From Phenylobacterium deserti (GTDB lineage Bacteria > Pseudomonadota > Alphaproteobacteria > Caulobacterales > Caulobacteraceae), in the NCBI GenBank assembly GCA_945874825.1, contig CAMCIK010000002.1, positions 1 through 64,000 on the forward strand: a stretch of DNA of 64,000 bases, read 5' to 3'. The position numbers and the translations under genes are program-made. The notes under the pieces were generated by a model. That model worked only from the letters and a program-made list of their open reading frames with translations. It searched no databases and had not been told where the DNA came from. Every line of letters begins with the position of its first letter. Position 1 is the first letter of the stretch. This document shows, piece by piece, positions 57,091 through 64,000 of the stretch.

Positions 57091-57306
57091 TCAGCCCGGC
57101 GCATCCGGGGGGTAGGTCAGGAGATCGCCGGGCTGGCAGCCGAGTTCCCGGCACAGGGCCTCCAGGGTCGTGAACCTCAGGGCCCGGGCGTCCCCAGACT
57201 TGAGGATGGTAAGGTCCGAGGCCGAGACGCCGGTCCGGTCGGCCAGTTCGGCCAGGGACATCCGCCTTTCGTGAAGGAGACGGTCCAGGTGCAGGCGGAC
57301 AGGCAT
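57091..57306 (-). CDS. XRE-family transcriptional regulator (partner of the DUF2975 protein)
   Basis: The 71-residue product is a single Cro/C1-type helix-turn-helix: VRLHLDRLLHERRMSLAELADRTGVSASDLTILKSGDARALRFTTLEALCRELGCQPGDLLTY. The form, with the Tyr-Pro end, is the YozG-like group usually encoded next to DUF2975 proteins. Its ATG (57304-57306) overlaps the DUF2975 stop by one base. It probably regulates its own operon; the signal is unknown. Confidence 0.88.
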   Translation of the reverse strand: MPVRLHLDRLLHERRMSLAELADRTGVSASDLTILKSGDARALRFTTLEALCRELGCQPGDLLTYPPDAPG

Positions 57307-57845
57307 CAAATGGTCAGCTCCGCCTCGCGCCTCAGACGGGCGCCTTCCCGGAAGACCTCAGCCAGGACCACGACAACAAGGATCGAGAACCAGGCTGTGA
57401 GGGACAGGTTGGGACGGTCCGGCGCCGCCTGGGGCGGTAACAGGGCCCCGAGGGTCCAGACGGTGTAGCGGACGCCCTCCATCCAGACGAGGCCTCCGGC
57501 CACGACTCTTAGTCGGGTGACATTTTCCGGATGAAAGGGATCCCCAGCCTTGAGGGTGGCGAAGATCTCCCTCAGACGGCTGACGATGACCAGGACGCCG
57601 CCGACAAAAAGGACGGCGGTCAAGATCCTGACCAGGACTACAGCCCAACCCTGAAGTCGATCCAGGCCCTCGAAGCGGACCTTGTCGGCGAAGGGCATTT
57701 CGGGATTGAAGGCGGCCAGGACGCCGTAGAACAGGCTGGCGGCAAGTATGGCCAGCGCCAGCAGCAGCAGGAACCAGACGACGTCGAGGACCGACTTCAG
57801 GAAGCTGGAAAGGGAGCCCGGGCCGAGGGCTCGCATGGTCGGCAT
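57306..57845 (-). CDS. DUF2975 family membrane protein
   Basis: The 179-residue product has four hydrophobic segments (about 20-45, 67-90, 110-128 and 148-163). It also has the family feature [42 protein letters not shown] between the second and third. DUF2975 proteins are encoded with a small XRE regulator, as here, across many bacteria; function is unknown. The pair sits on the opposite strand between rph and rdgB. Confidence 0.88.
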   Translation of the reverse strand: MPTMRALGPGSLSSFLKSVLDVVWFLLLLALAILAASLFYGVLAAFNPEMPFADKVRFEGLDRLQGWAVVLVRILTAVLFVGGVLVIVSRLREIFATLKAGDPFHPENVTRLRVVAGGLVWMEGVRYTVWTLGALLPPQAAPDRPNLSLTAWFSILVVVVLAEVFREGARLRREAELTI

Positions 57846-57949
57846 GTCGTCGCCCCCCGGTTCCGCTGCGCCATCCCCACCCTTATGTCGCGAACCCGGC
57901 GGTTTTCGCGTTAAAATGTCGTAATGGCCATCCGGGCCCGGAGCGCGTC

Positions 57950-58549
57950 ATGGCGATCAGACTTGAAGCCGGGTCCCGGCTGGTGGTGGCAACACACAAT
58001 CCCGGCAAGGCCCGGGAGCTGGCCGAGATCCTGGAGGGCCGCTACCGCATCGTCACAGCCGGTGAGCTGGGCCTCGCCGAGCCCGAGGAGACCGAGGCCA
58101 CCTTCACGGGCAATGCCCTCCTTAAGGCGAGGGCGGCGGCCTCGGCCAGCGGCCTGCCGGCCCTGGCGGATGATTCCGGCCTGTCCGTGACGGGCCTGGG
58201 CGGCGCGCCGGGCGTTCTTTCAGCTCGCTGGGCGGGTCCGGGCAAGGACTTTGTCCCGGCAATGGCGCGGATCGAACGGGAGTTGGCCGAACGGGGCGAG
58301 GCCGATCGCCGGGCCTTCTTCACCTGCGCCCTGGCCCTGGCCTGGCCCGATGACCTGGCGGTGGTGACCGAGGGACGGATCGATGGCGACCTGGTCTTCC
58401 CGCCCCGGGGCGAGCGCGGCTTCGGCTATGACCCGATCTTCCAGCCGGACGGCCATGTCCTGACCTTCGGAGAAATGGATCCCCTAGCCAAGGACGCCAT
58501 GAGCCACCGGGCCCGGGCCTTTTCGCGCCTGAAGGCGGCCCTGGCTTGA
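57950..58549 (+). CDS. rdgB: XTP/dITP pyrophosphatase (RdgB/HAM1)
   Basis: RdgB removes deaminated purine nucleotides (dITP, XTP) from the pool. The 199-residue product has [17 protein letters not shown] (about 12-28), [27 protein letters not shown] with the metal-binding [17 protein letters not shown] and [11 protein letters not shown] at the end. ATG at 57950. Its last codon region overlaps the hemW start as TTGA. Confidence 0.96.
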   Translation: MAIRLEAGSRLVVATHNPGKARELAEILEGRYRIVTAGELGLAEPEETEATFTGNALLKARAAASASGLPALADDSGLSVTGLGGAPGVLSARWAGPGKDFVPAMARIERELAERGEADRRAFFTCALALAWPDDLAVVTEGRIDGDLVFPPRGERGFGYDPIFQPDGHVLTFGEMDPLAKDAMSHRARAFSRLKAALA

Positions 58550-59703
58550 ACCCTGGACCCGACGCGGCGGGCTTCGGGGTCTATGTCCACTGGCCCTACT
58601 GCGCCCGGATCTGCCCCTACTGTGACTTCAACGTGCACCTTGACCGGCGACCCGGGGAGGCGGCCGAACTGGCCCGGGCGATCGTCGAGGACCTGGCCCG
58701 GCGGTCCGCGACCGCCGGACCCCGACGGCTGACCTCGGTCTTCTTCGGTGGGGGCACGCCGTCACTCATGGACCCCGAGGCGGTGGCGGCGGTGATCGCG
58801 GCGTGCCGCAGCCTCTGGGAGGCCGCCCCGGCCCTCGAGGTCAGCCTGGAGGCCAATCCCACCGACGCCGAGGCCGGCCGGTTCGCCGCCCTCGCCGCCG
58901 CGGGGGTCAACCGTCTGTCCCTCGGCCTGCAGTCCCTGGACGACGAGGCCCTCGCCCGCTTGGGGCGCAACCACGATGCGGCGGCGGGCCGACGGGCGGC
59001 CGAGGCGGCGGTGGCGGTATTTCCCCGGGTCTCCATCGACCTGATCTACGCCCGGCCCGGCCAGTCCCCTGAGGCCTGGGCGGCGGAACTAGACGCCGCC
59101 CTCGACCTCGGGGTGGGTCACATCTCGCCCTACCAGCTGACCATCGAGCCGGGGACGGCCTTCGAGCGGGCGGTGCGTCGCGGGCGCCTCTCGCCCCCCG
59201 CCGACCCGCAGGCGGCGGACCTTTGGGACGTGACCCAGGCGAGGCTGGAGCGCGCCGGCTTCGAGGCCTACGAGGTCTCCAACCACGCCCGCACGCCAGC
59301 GGACCGATCCCGCCACAACCTGACCTATTGGCGGGGTGGCGACTGGCTGGGCGTCGGCCCCGGCGCCCACGGCCGCCTGACCCTGGATGGGACGCGGACG
59401 GGCCAGGTCTGCGCCGCCCGCCCCGCCGACTACATCGCCGCCGTCGCGCGCGGGGCCGGCGAGGGGGAGACCGAGGCGCTCGACCTGCGGGAGAGCGCGA
59501 TCGAGCGGGCGCTCTCAGGGCTCCGGCTGGCGGAAGGCGTCCCCTTCTCCGAACTGTCGCCCCTGGACCTGTCGCCAGACCACCCCGAAGTCCGCGACCT
59601 GGTGGCCCGGGGCCTCCTGGCCGCCGACCCGGAACGACTGAGGGTCACCGCTGACGGCCGCCGCCTGCTGGACGCCGTGCTGGAACGTCTGCTGGCGCGC
59701 TGA
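58546..59703 (+). CDS. hemW: HemW-like radical SAM protein (heme chaperone)
   Basis: The 385-residue product has the radical-SAM triad in [14 protein letters not shown] (C-x3-C-x2-C, about 16-23), then [41 protein letters not shown] and [17 protein letters not shown], the HemN/HemW family blocks. It lacks the long N-terminal region of true coproporphyrinogen dehydrogenase HemN, which indicates HemW, a heme-binding chaperone. rdgB-hemW adjacency is widely conserved. TTG start at 58546 overlapping the rdgB stop. Confidence 0.93.
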   Translation: MNPGPDAAGFGVYVHWPYCARICPYCDFNVHLDRRPGEAAELARAIVEDLARRSATAGPRRLTSVFFGGGTPSLMDPEAVAAVIAACRSLWEAAPALEVSLEANPTDAEAGRFAALAAAGVNRLSLGLQSLDDEALARLGRNHDAAAGRRAAEAAVAVFPRVSIDLIYARPGQSPEAWAAELDAALDLGVGHISPYQLTIEPGTAFERAVRRGRLSPPADPQAADLWDVTQARLERAGFEAYEVSNHARTPADRSRHNLTYWRGGDWLGVGPGAHGRLTLDGTRTGQVCAARPADYIAAVARGAGEGETEALDLRESAIERALSGLRLAEGVPFSELSPLDLSPDHPEVRDLVARGLLAADPERLRVTADGRRLLDAVLERLLAR

Positions 59704-59749
59704 CGCCGCCTGCCTTGCAATGGCCGCACAAAGCCGCGAAGGCTTTGCC

Positions 59750-60619
59750 ATGAGCCGCCGACCTCCGCCGCCGCCCCTGTCCGACGCCGACCTGGCGCCC
59801 GGCCTCTACCTGGTGGCCACCCCCATCGGAAACCTGCGCGACATCACCCTGCGGGCCCTGGACATCCTGTCGGCGGCCGACCTGGTCCTGGCCGAGGACA
59901 CCCGGGTGACCGGCAAGCTCCTGGCCGCCTATGGCCTGTCCAAGACCCTCGCCCGCTACGACGAACACGCTGGCGGGCGTACGGCACCCCGGGCCCTGGC
60001 CCTGCTGGAGCAGGGCGGACGCGTGGCCCTGGCCTCGGACGCCGGCACCCCCCTGGTCTCGGACCCCGGCTTTCCCCTGGTACGGGAAGCCATAGCCCGG
60101 GGCCTGCCCGTCTTCGCCGCACCCGGGCCCTCGGCGGCCCTGGCGGCCCTGACCGTCTCGGGACTGCCCGCCGAACGCTTCCTCTTCGCCGGCTTCCTGT
60201 CGCCCAGGTCGGCCGCCCGCCGGGGGGAGCTGGCCGAACTGGCCGGAATCCGCGCCACCCTGATCCTGTTCGAGGGGGGCAGCCGTCTGAAGGCCAGCCT
60301 GGAGGACATGGCCCAGGTTCTGGGCCCGCGGCCAGCAGCCGTGGCCCGGGAGTTGACCAAGCTGCACGAGACCCTGGTGCGCGGCCCCCTGGACGTCCTG
60401 GCCGCCGACCCGACCCTGGACCATCCCCGGGGCGAGGTGGTCATCGTGGTGGCGCCGGGCCGGGAAGAGGCCGCCACGGCGGACGACGCCGACGCCGCCC
60501 TGGCCGAGGCCCTGACCCGGCTGTCCCCCGGCGAGGCGGCCTCGGAGGTCGCCCGGGCCCTGGGCCTGCCCCGGCGCGAGCTCTATCGCCGGGCCCTGGA
60601 CCTGAAGGGTGCCGGATGA
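59750..60619 (+). CDS. rsmI: 16S rRNA (cytidine1402-2'-O)-methyltransferase RsmI
   Basis: RsmI methylates the ribose of C1402 in the decoding centre. The roughly 289-residue product has the tetrapyrrole-methylase-fold motifs LYLVATPIGNLRDITLRALDIL, LAEDTRVTGKLLAAYGL, ALASDAGTPLVSDPGFPLVR and FAAPGPSAALAALTVSGLP, then RELTKLHETLVRGPL. ATG 59750 is preferred; ATG 59720 in the same frame would add ten residues. The stop overlaps yraN as ATGA. Confidence 0.95.
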   Translation: MSRRPPPPPLSDADLAPGLYLVATPIGNLRDITLRALDILSAADLVLAEDTRVTGKLLAAYGLSKTLARYDEHAGGRTAPRALALLEQGGRVALASDAGTPLVSDPGFPLVREAIARGLPVFAAPGPSAALAALTVSGLPAERFLFAGFLSPRSAARRGELAELAGIRATLILFEGGSRLKASLEDMAQVLGPRPAAVARELTKLHETLVRGPLDVLAADPTLDHPRGEVVIVVAPGREEAATADDADAALAEALTRLSPGEAASEVARALGLPRRELYRRALDLKGAG

Positions 60620-61002
60620 GGGCGGCGCCGCGGCCCTGGCGGCGCCGGCTGGGCGCCCGGGCGCGGACCGACGGCCGCCGCGCCGAATGGATCGCCCTGG
60701 CCTGGCTCATGCTGAAGGGCTGGCGGATCCTGGGCTTTCGCCTGAAGACCCCTCAGGCCGAGATCGACATCCTGGCCCTGCGTGGACAGGTCCTGGCGGT
60801 GGTGGAGGTCAAGTCCCGGGCCAGCCTGGAGGCGGCCCTCGAGGCGGTCAGTGCAGACCAGAGGGAGAGGCTGAGGCGTGCGGGCCAGACCCTGGCGGCC
60901 CGACGGCCGGACCTTGCCGGGCGTTCGGTGCGGCTCGACCTCGTCGCCCTCGCCCCGGGCCGCAGGCCCCGGCATCTGCCCGACGCCTGGCCGGGGCTTT
61001 GA
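60616..61002 (+). CDS. yraN: UPF0102 (YraN) family nuclease-fold protein
   Basis: The 128-residue product has the UPF0102 pattern [51 protein letters not shown]. Its E-x-D-x-V-E-V-K core is that of a restriction-endonuclease-like fold. Biochemical function is not firmly established; DNA processing is suspected. It is directly downstream of rsmI with an ATGA overlap, the usual neighbourhood for this family. Confidence 0.93.
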   Translation: MRAAPRPWRRRLGARARTDGRRAEWIALAWLMLKGWRILGFRLKTPQAEIDILALRGQVLAVVEVKSRASLEAALEAVSADQRERLRRAGQTLAARRPDLAGRSVRLDLVALAPGRRPRHLPDAWPGL

Positions 61003-61066
61003 TAGGCGGGGCTTTGACGGCGCGCCGGTGCCCCGTGCTAGAAGGCCCATCAAGAGGGAGCCCGCC

Positions 61067-62014
61067 ATGAAGCTGAACGTCGCCGTCCAGATGGATCCGC
61101 TGGAGCACATCCGCATCCAGGGGGATTCCACCTTCGCCATGATGCTGGAGGCCCAGGCCCGGGGCCATGACCTCTTCGTCTACACCCCGGACCGGCTGGC
61201 CCTGGAGAACGGACGCCTGCAGGCCCGCGGTCGGTCCGTGCGGGTGAAGGACGTCCAGGACGAGCACGCCGCCTTCGGCCCCTGGGAACAGCGCGACCTG
61301 TCGGAGGCCGACGTGGTGCTGCTGCGCCAGGACCCGCCCTTCGACATGGCCTACATCACCACCACCCACTTCCTGGACGCCATCCACCCCAAGACCCTGG
61401 TGGTGAACAACCCGACCGAGGTGCGCAACGCCCCCGAAAAGCTCTACGTCACCACCTTCGAAGGCGTGCAGCCGCCGACCCTGATCACCTCGGACACGGA
61501 GGCCCTCTACGACTTCCGCGCCCGGCACGGGGACATCGTGCTCAAGCCCCTCTACGGCGGCGGTGGCTCGGGCGTGGCCCGCCTGCTGGCCGATGATCCC
61601 AACCTCGACGCCCTCCTCGACCTGCACCGGATGATCGGCCGCGAGCCGGTGATCGCCCAGAAGTTCATCCCGGCGGTGACCAAGGGGGACAAGCGCATCT
61701 TGCTGGTGGACGGCGAGCCCGTCGGCGCCATCAACCGCGTGCCGGCACCCGGGCAGATCCGCTCGAACCTGGCCGTGGGCGGCCGGGCCGACGCCGTGGA
61801 CCTGACCCCCCGGGACCTGGAGCTCTGCGCCATCATCGGCCCGCAACTGCGGGCCCGGGGTCTGCTGTTCGTCGGCGTCGACGTGATCGGCGACTACCTG
61901 ACCGAGATCAACGTCACCTCCCCCACCGGGGCCCGCGCCCTGAAGCACCTGTCGGGCATCGACGCCATCACGGCCCTCTGGGACGTGATCGAGAAGAAGC
62001 GCGCCGGGAGCTGA
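61067..62014 (+). CDS. gshB: Glutathione synthetase
   Basis: GshB joins gamma-glutamylcysteine and glycine. The 315-residue ATP-grasp enzyme has [30 protein letters not shown] at the start, [55 protein letters not shown] and [17 protein letters not shown] at the metal-binding end. ATG at 61067, with a GAGGGAG site upstream. gshA is not in the window. Confidence 0.97.
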   Translation: MKLNVAVQMDPLEHIRIQGDSTFAMMLEAQARGHDLFVYTPDRLALENGRLQARGRSVRVKDVQDEHAAFGPWEQRDLSEADVVLLRQDPPFDMAYITTTHFLDAIHPKTLVVNNPTEVRNAPEKLYVTTFEGVQPPTLITSDTEALYDFRARHGDIVLKPLYGGGGSGVARLLADDPNLDALLDLHRMIGREPVIAQKFIPAVTKGDKRILLVDGEPVGAINRVPAPGQIRSNLAVGGRADAVDLTPRDLELCAIIGPQLRARGLLFVGVDVIGDYLTEINVTSPTGARALKHLSGIDAITALWDVIEKKRAGS

Positions 62015-62108
62015 GGGGGCGACCTTCAGTTCTGTTTTTGTTCTTGCCGACCCGCAGGCGGCATGCTTGTCTGGCGGTGGGGAACGGGGCGGAGCCTAAG
62101 GAGCGCGC

Positions 62109-63635
62109 ATGGCCGCCCGCGTTACCACCCTGGCCTTCCAGGGCGTCGAGGCCCGACCGGTGGAGGTCGAGGTCCAGCTGACCGCCGGCGAACAGAAGTT
62201 CGTCCTGGTGGGCCTGGGCGACAAGGCCGTGGCCGAGAGCCGCGAGCGGGTGCGGGCCGCCTTCGCCGGACTGGGCCTGGCCATGCCGGGCCGCCGGATC
62301 ATCTGCAACCTGGCCCCCGCCGACCTGCCCAAGGAGGGCAGCCACTATGACCTGCCCATCGCCCTTGCGGTGATGGCGGCCATGGGGGTGATCCCGCCGG
62401 ATGCCCTCGAGGGCTGGGCGGCCATGGGCGAATTGTCCCTCGACGGACGGATCACCGCCTCGGCCGGCGCCCTGCCGGCGGCGGTGGCGGCGGGCGCCCT
62501 GGGCCTGGGCCTGATCTGCCCCGAGGCCAGCGGGCCCGAGGCGGCCTGGGCGGGATCAACCCCGGTGCTGGCGCCGCCCAGCCTGGTGGCCCTGGTCAAC
62601 CACTTCCGCGGGACCCAGGCCCTGTCGCCGCCGGAGCCGGGGGCAATCACAGAGGGCGCACCGGCTCCCGACCTGCGCGAGGTGCGCGGCCAGGAGACCG
62701 CCCGCCGGGCCCTGGAGATCGCTGCTGCCGGGGGCCACAACCTGCTCCTCACCGGGCCCCCCGGGGCGGGCAAGTCGATGATGGCTGCCCGCCTGCCGGG
62801 GCTGTTGCCGCCACTGTCTGCCGCTGAGCTGCTGGAGACCTCCATGGTCCATTCCGTGGCCGGACTGATCGCCCGGGGCGAACTGACCCGGGCCCGACCC
62901 TTCCGCGCCCCGCACCACTCGGCGACCATGGCGGCCCTGACCGGCGGCGGTGCGCGTATCCGCCCCGGCGAGGCCTCCCTGGCGCATAACGGGGTCCTGT
63001 TCCTGGACGAGCTGCCCGAGTTCAGCGCCCAGGCCCTGGACTCCCTGCGCCAGCCCCTGGAGACCGGCGAGATCACCGTCGCCCGGGCGGCGGGACACGT
63101 GCGCTATCCGGCGCGGTTCCAGCTGGTGGCGGCCCAGAACCCCTGCAAGTGCGGCAAGGGGGGCGAGGGCCGGGGCGCCTGCGGCCGGGCGCCGCGCTGC
63201 CAAGTCGACTACCGGGGTCGGGTCTCGGGACCCTTCCTGGACCGGATCGACCTGCAGGTGGATGTCCCCGCCGTGCGCGCCGCCGACCTCGCCCTGCCCG
63301 CCGCCGCCGAAGGTTCGGCAGAGGTGGCCGCACGGGTGGCCGCGGCCCGGGAGATCCAGGTGCGTCGGGCTGTGGCAGCCGGACGGCCCGAGACCGAAGC
63401 GGCCAACGCCCGGGCCTCCGGCGACTGGCTACAGGCGATCGCCGACCCCGAGCCCGAAGCCCGCGCCCTCCTGACCCGCGCCGCCGACGCCGCCGGCCTC
63501 ACGGCCCGGGGCTGGAGCCGGGTCCTGCGCCTGGCCCGGACCCTTGCGGACCTGGAGCCCGACGCCGCAACCGCCGTCGCCCGCCGGCACGTGGCCGAGG
63601 CCCTGGCCTACCGGGGGGTTGGCGCAGGGGCCTGA
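62109..63635 (+). CDS. comM: ComM/YifB family Mg-chelatase-like AAA+ ATPase
   Basis: The 508-residue protein has an N-terminal Lon-protease-like S5 domain (VEVQLTAGEQKFVLVGLGDKAVAESRERVRAA). The AAA+ core has Walker A LLTGPPGAGKSMMAARLPGLLPP (about 214-236), Walker B VLFLDELPEF and a zinc-like cysteine patch NPCKCGKGGEGRGACG-x5-C. ComM is a hexameric helicase that promotes branch migration during natural transformation. Length and order match. The preceding gap (62015-62108) shows no clear signal. Confidence 0.94.
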   Translation: MAARVTTLAFQGVEARPVEVEVQLTAGEQKFVLVGLGDKAVAESRERVRAAFAGLGLAMPGRRIICNLAPADLPKEGSHYDLPIALAVMAAMGVIPPDALEGWAAMGELSLDGRITASAGALPAAVAAGALGLGLICPEASGPEAAWAGSTPVLAPPSLVALVNHFRGTQALSPPEPGAITEGAPAPDLREVRGQETARRALEIAAAGGHNLLLTGPPGAGKSMMAARLPGLLPPLSAAELLETSMVHSVAGLIARGELTRARPFRAPHHSATMAALTGGGARIRPGEASLAHNGVLFLDELPEFSAQALDSLRQPLETGEITVARAAGHVRYPARFQLVAAQNPCKCGKGGEGRGACGRAPRCQVDYRGRVSGPFLDRIDLQVDVPAVRAADLALPAAAEGSAEVAARVAAAREIQVRRAVAAGRPETEAANARASGDWLQAIADPEPEARALLTRAADAAGLTARGWSRVLRLARTLADLEPDAATAVARRHVAEALAYRGVGAGA

Positions 63636-63704
63636 CCCCCTGTTGACCTCATCTTAATCGCCGGACTTGACCCTCCATCCCGCAAGGCGAGAAAGGATGA
63701 GGCC

Positions 63705-64000
63705 ATGACCCGACCCGTCGTCCCATCCTTTGGCGCTTCGCCCGCTCTTGCGGACAGCCCGCAGGCTGCTCCCGCGCCGGCGACCCCGGTCAGCATCGAG
63801 GAACTGGCCAGCCTGAGCCACGAGTTCCGGACGCCGCTCAACGGTGTCCTGGGCCTGGCCCGCCTGCTGGAGTCCACACCCCTGACGGGCGAGCAACGCA
63901 GCTATGTGGACGCCCTGCGGGAGTCGGGCGAGCACCTGCTGGGCCTGGTCAACCAGCTGCTGGACTTCGCCCGGCTCGGCGCCTCCACCGTCGAGATCCA
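63705..64000 (+). CDS. Histidine kinase (N-terminal fragment, runs off the window)
   Basis: Ninety-eight codons are visible. After a Pro/Ala-rich N-terminus of about 30 residues comes a HisKA domain, EELASLSHEFRTPLNGVLG, with the phospho-acceptor histidine at about residue 39 and the dimerisation helices continuing to ARLGASTVEI. The start ATG at 63705 follows GAAAGGATGAGG. There is no transmembrane segment before the HisKA domain, so it is probably soluble. H-E-F-R-T-P-L-N-G is typical of hybrid kinases, but the ATPase and receiver parts lie beyond the window. Confidence 0.88.
   Translation, partial: MTRPVVPSFGASPALADSPQAAPAPATPVSIEELASLSHEFRTPLNGVLGLARLLESTPLTGEQRSYVDALRESGEHLLGLVNQLLDFARLGASTVEI

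Overview
This is high-GC, densely coding DNA from an alphaproteobacterium, almost certainly a Caulobacteraceae member (Phenylobacterium- or Caulobacter-like). The support is a mipZ division-positioning gene, a dnaN-recF-gyrB cluster with no dnaA beside it, a ftsY/yciB pair, OxyR, phasin, MgtE and a leucine-degradation cluster. Very short or overlapping gene junctions (ATGA, GTGA, TTGA) are common, and several genes appear to start with GTG or TTG. No CRISPR array, rRNA operon, transposase or phage module is visible. One tRNA gene (tRNA-Leu, anticodon GAG) is present.

Layout. 1-6.3 kb: the start of yciB, then ftsY, mtaB and dapF (minus), a secreted prolyl oligopeptidase (plus) and oxyR (minus). 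6.3-11.2 kb: phasin, a D,D-carboxypeptidase with a SPOR domain, a BLUF photoreceptor with folE, and mipZ with a membrane-anchored J-domain protein. 11.1-20 kb: leucine/isovalerate catabolism (mccB, methylglutaconyl-CoA hydratase, mccA, DUF1489), split from isovaleryl-CoA dehydrogenase by a cNMP-binding patatin phospholipase, a structured leader RNA and an O-methyltransferase. 20-27 kb: mgtE, tRNA-Leu, an orphan FliN-like protein, lipB, DUF805, GST, murI and an M3 peptidase. 27-34.3 kb: ffh, rpsP, rimM, (tesB inverted), trmD, rplS, rfbD, rfbA and a P-II protein. 34.2-42.5 kb: metX-metW, sixA-DUF952-pyrD-histidine kinase, a MerR regulator, a large acyl-CoA dehydrogenase and OsmC. 42.5-49.3 kb: cysK, an orphan C5 DNA methyltransferase, YbjQ, a small secreted protein, an amidohydrolase and recQ. 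49.3-64 kb: gyrB, recF, dnaN, grpE, hrcA (minus), then rph, a microprotein, an XRE/DUF2975 pair, rdgB, hemW, rsmI, yraN, gshB, comM and the start of a histidine kinase.

Three non-coding observations stand out. (1) Between the patatin gene and the O-methyltransferase lies a compact structured RNA (about 17777-18004). It has a 17-nt stretch complementary to the 3' end of 16S rRNA placed exactly as a ribosome binding site, a 20-codon mini-ORF that itself carries a split mimic of the 16S 3' end able to sequester that site, and an intrinsic terminator. (2) The promoter of the phasin gene and the promoter of a 51-codon microprotein gene 50 kb away share three near-identical TGC-rich motifs, which suggests one regulon, probably for polyhydroxyalkanoate storage. 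(3) Two 112-bp copies of a double-hairpin repeat sit in the ftsY and mipZ promoter regions, and one copy supplies the stop codon and C-terminal tail of mtaB.

Coordinates and motif positions were read by eye. Family assignments rest on recognised motifs and lengths, not on database searches.
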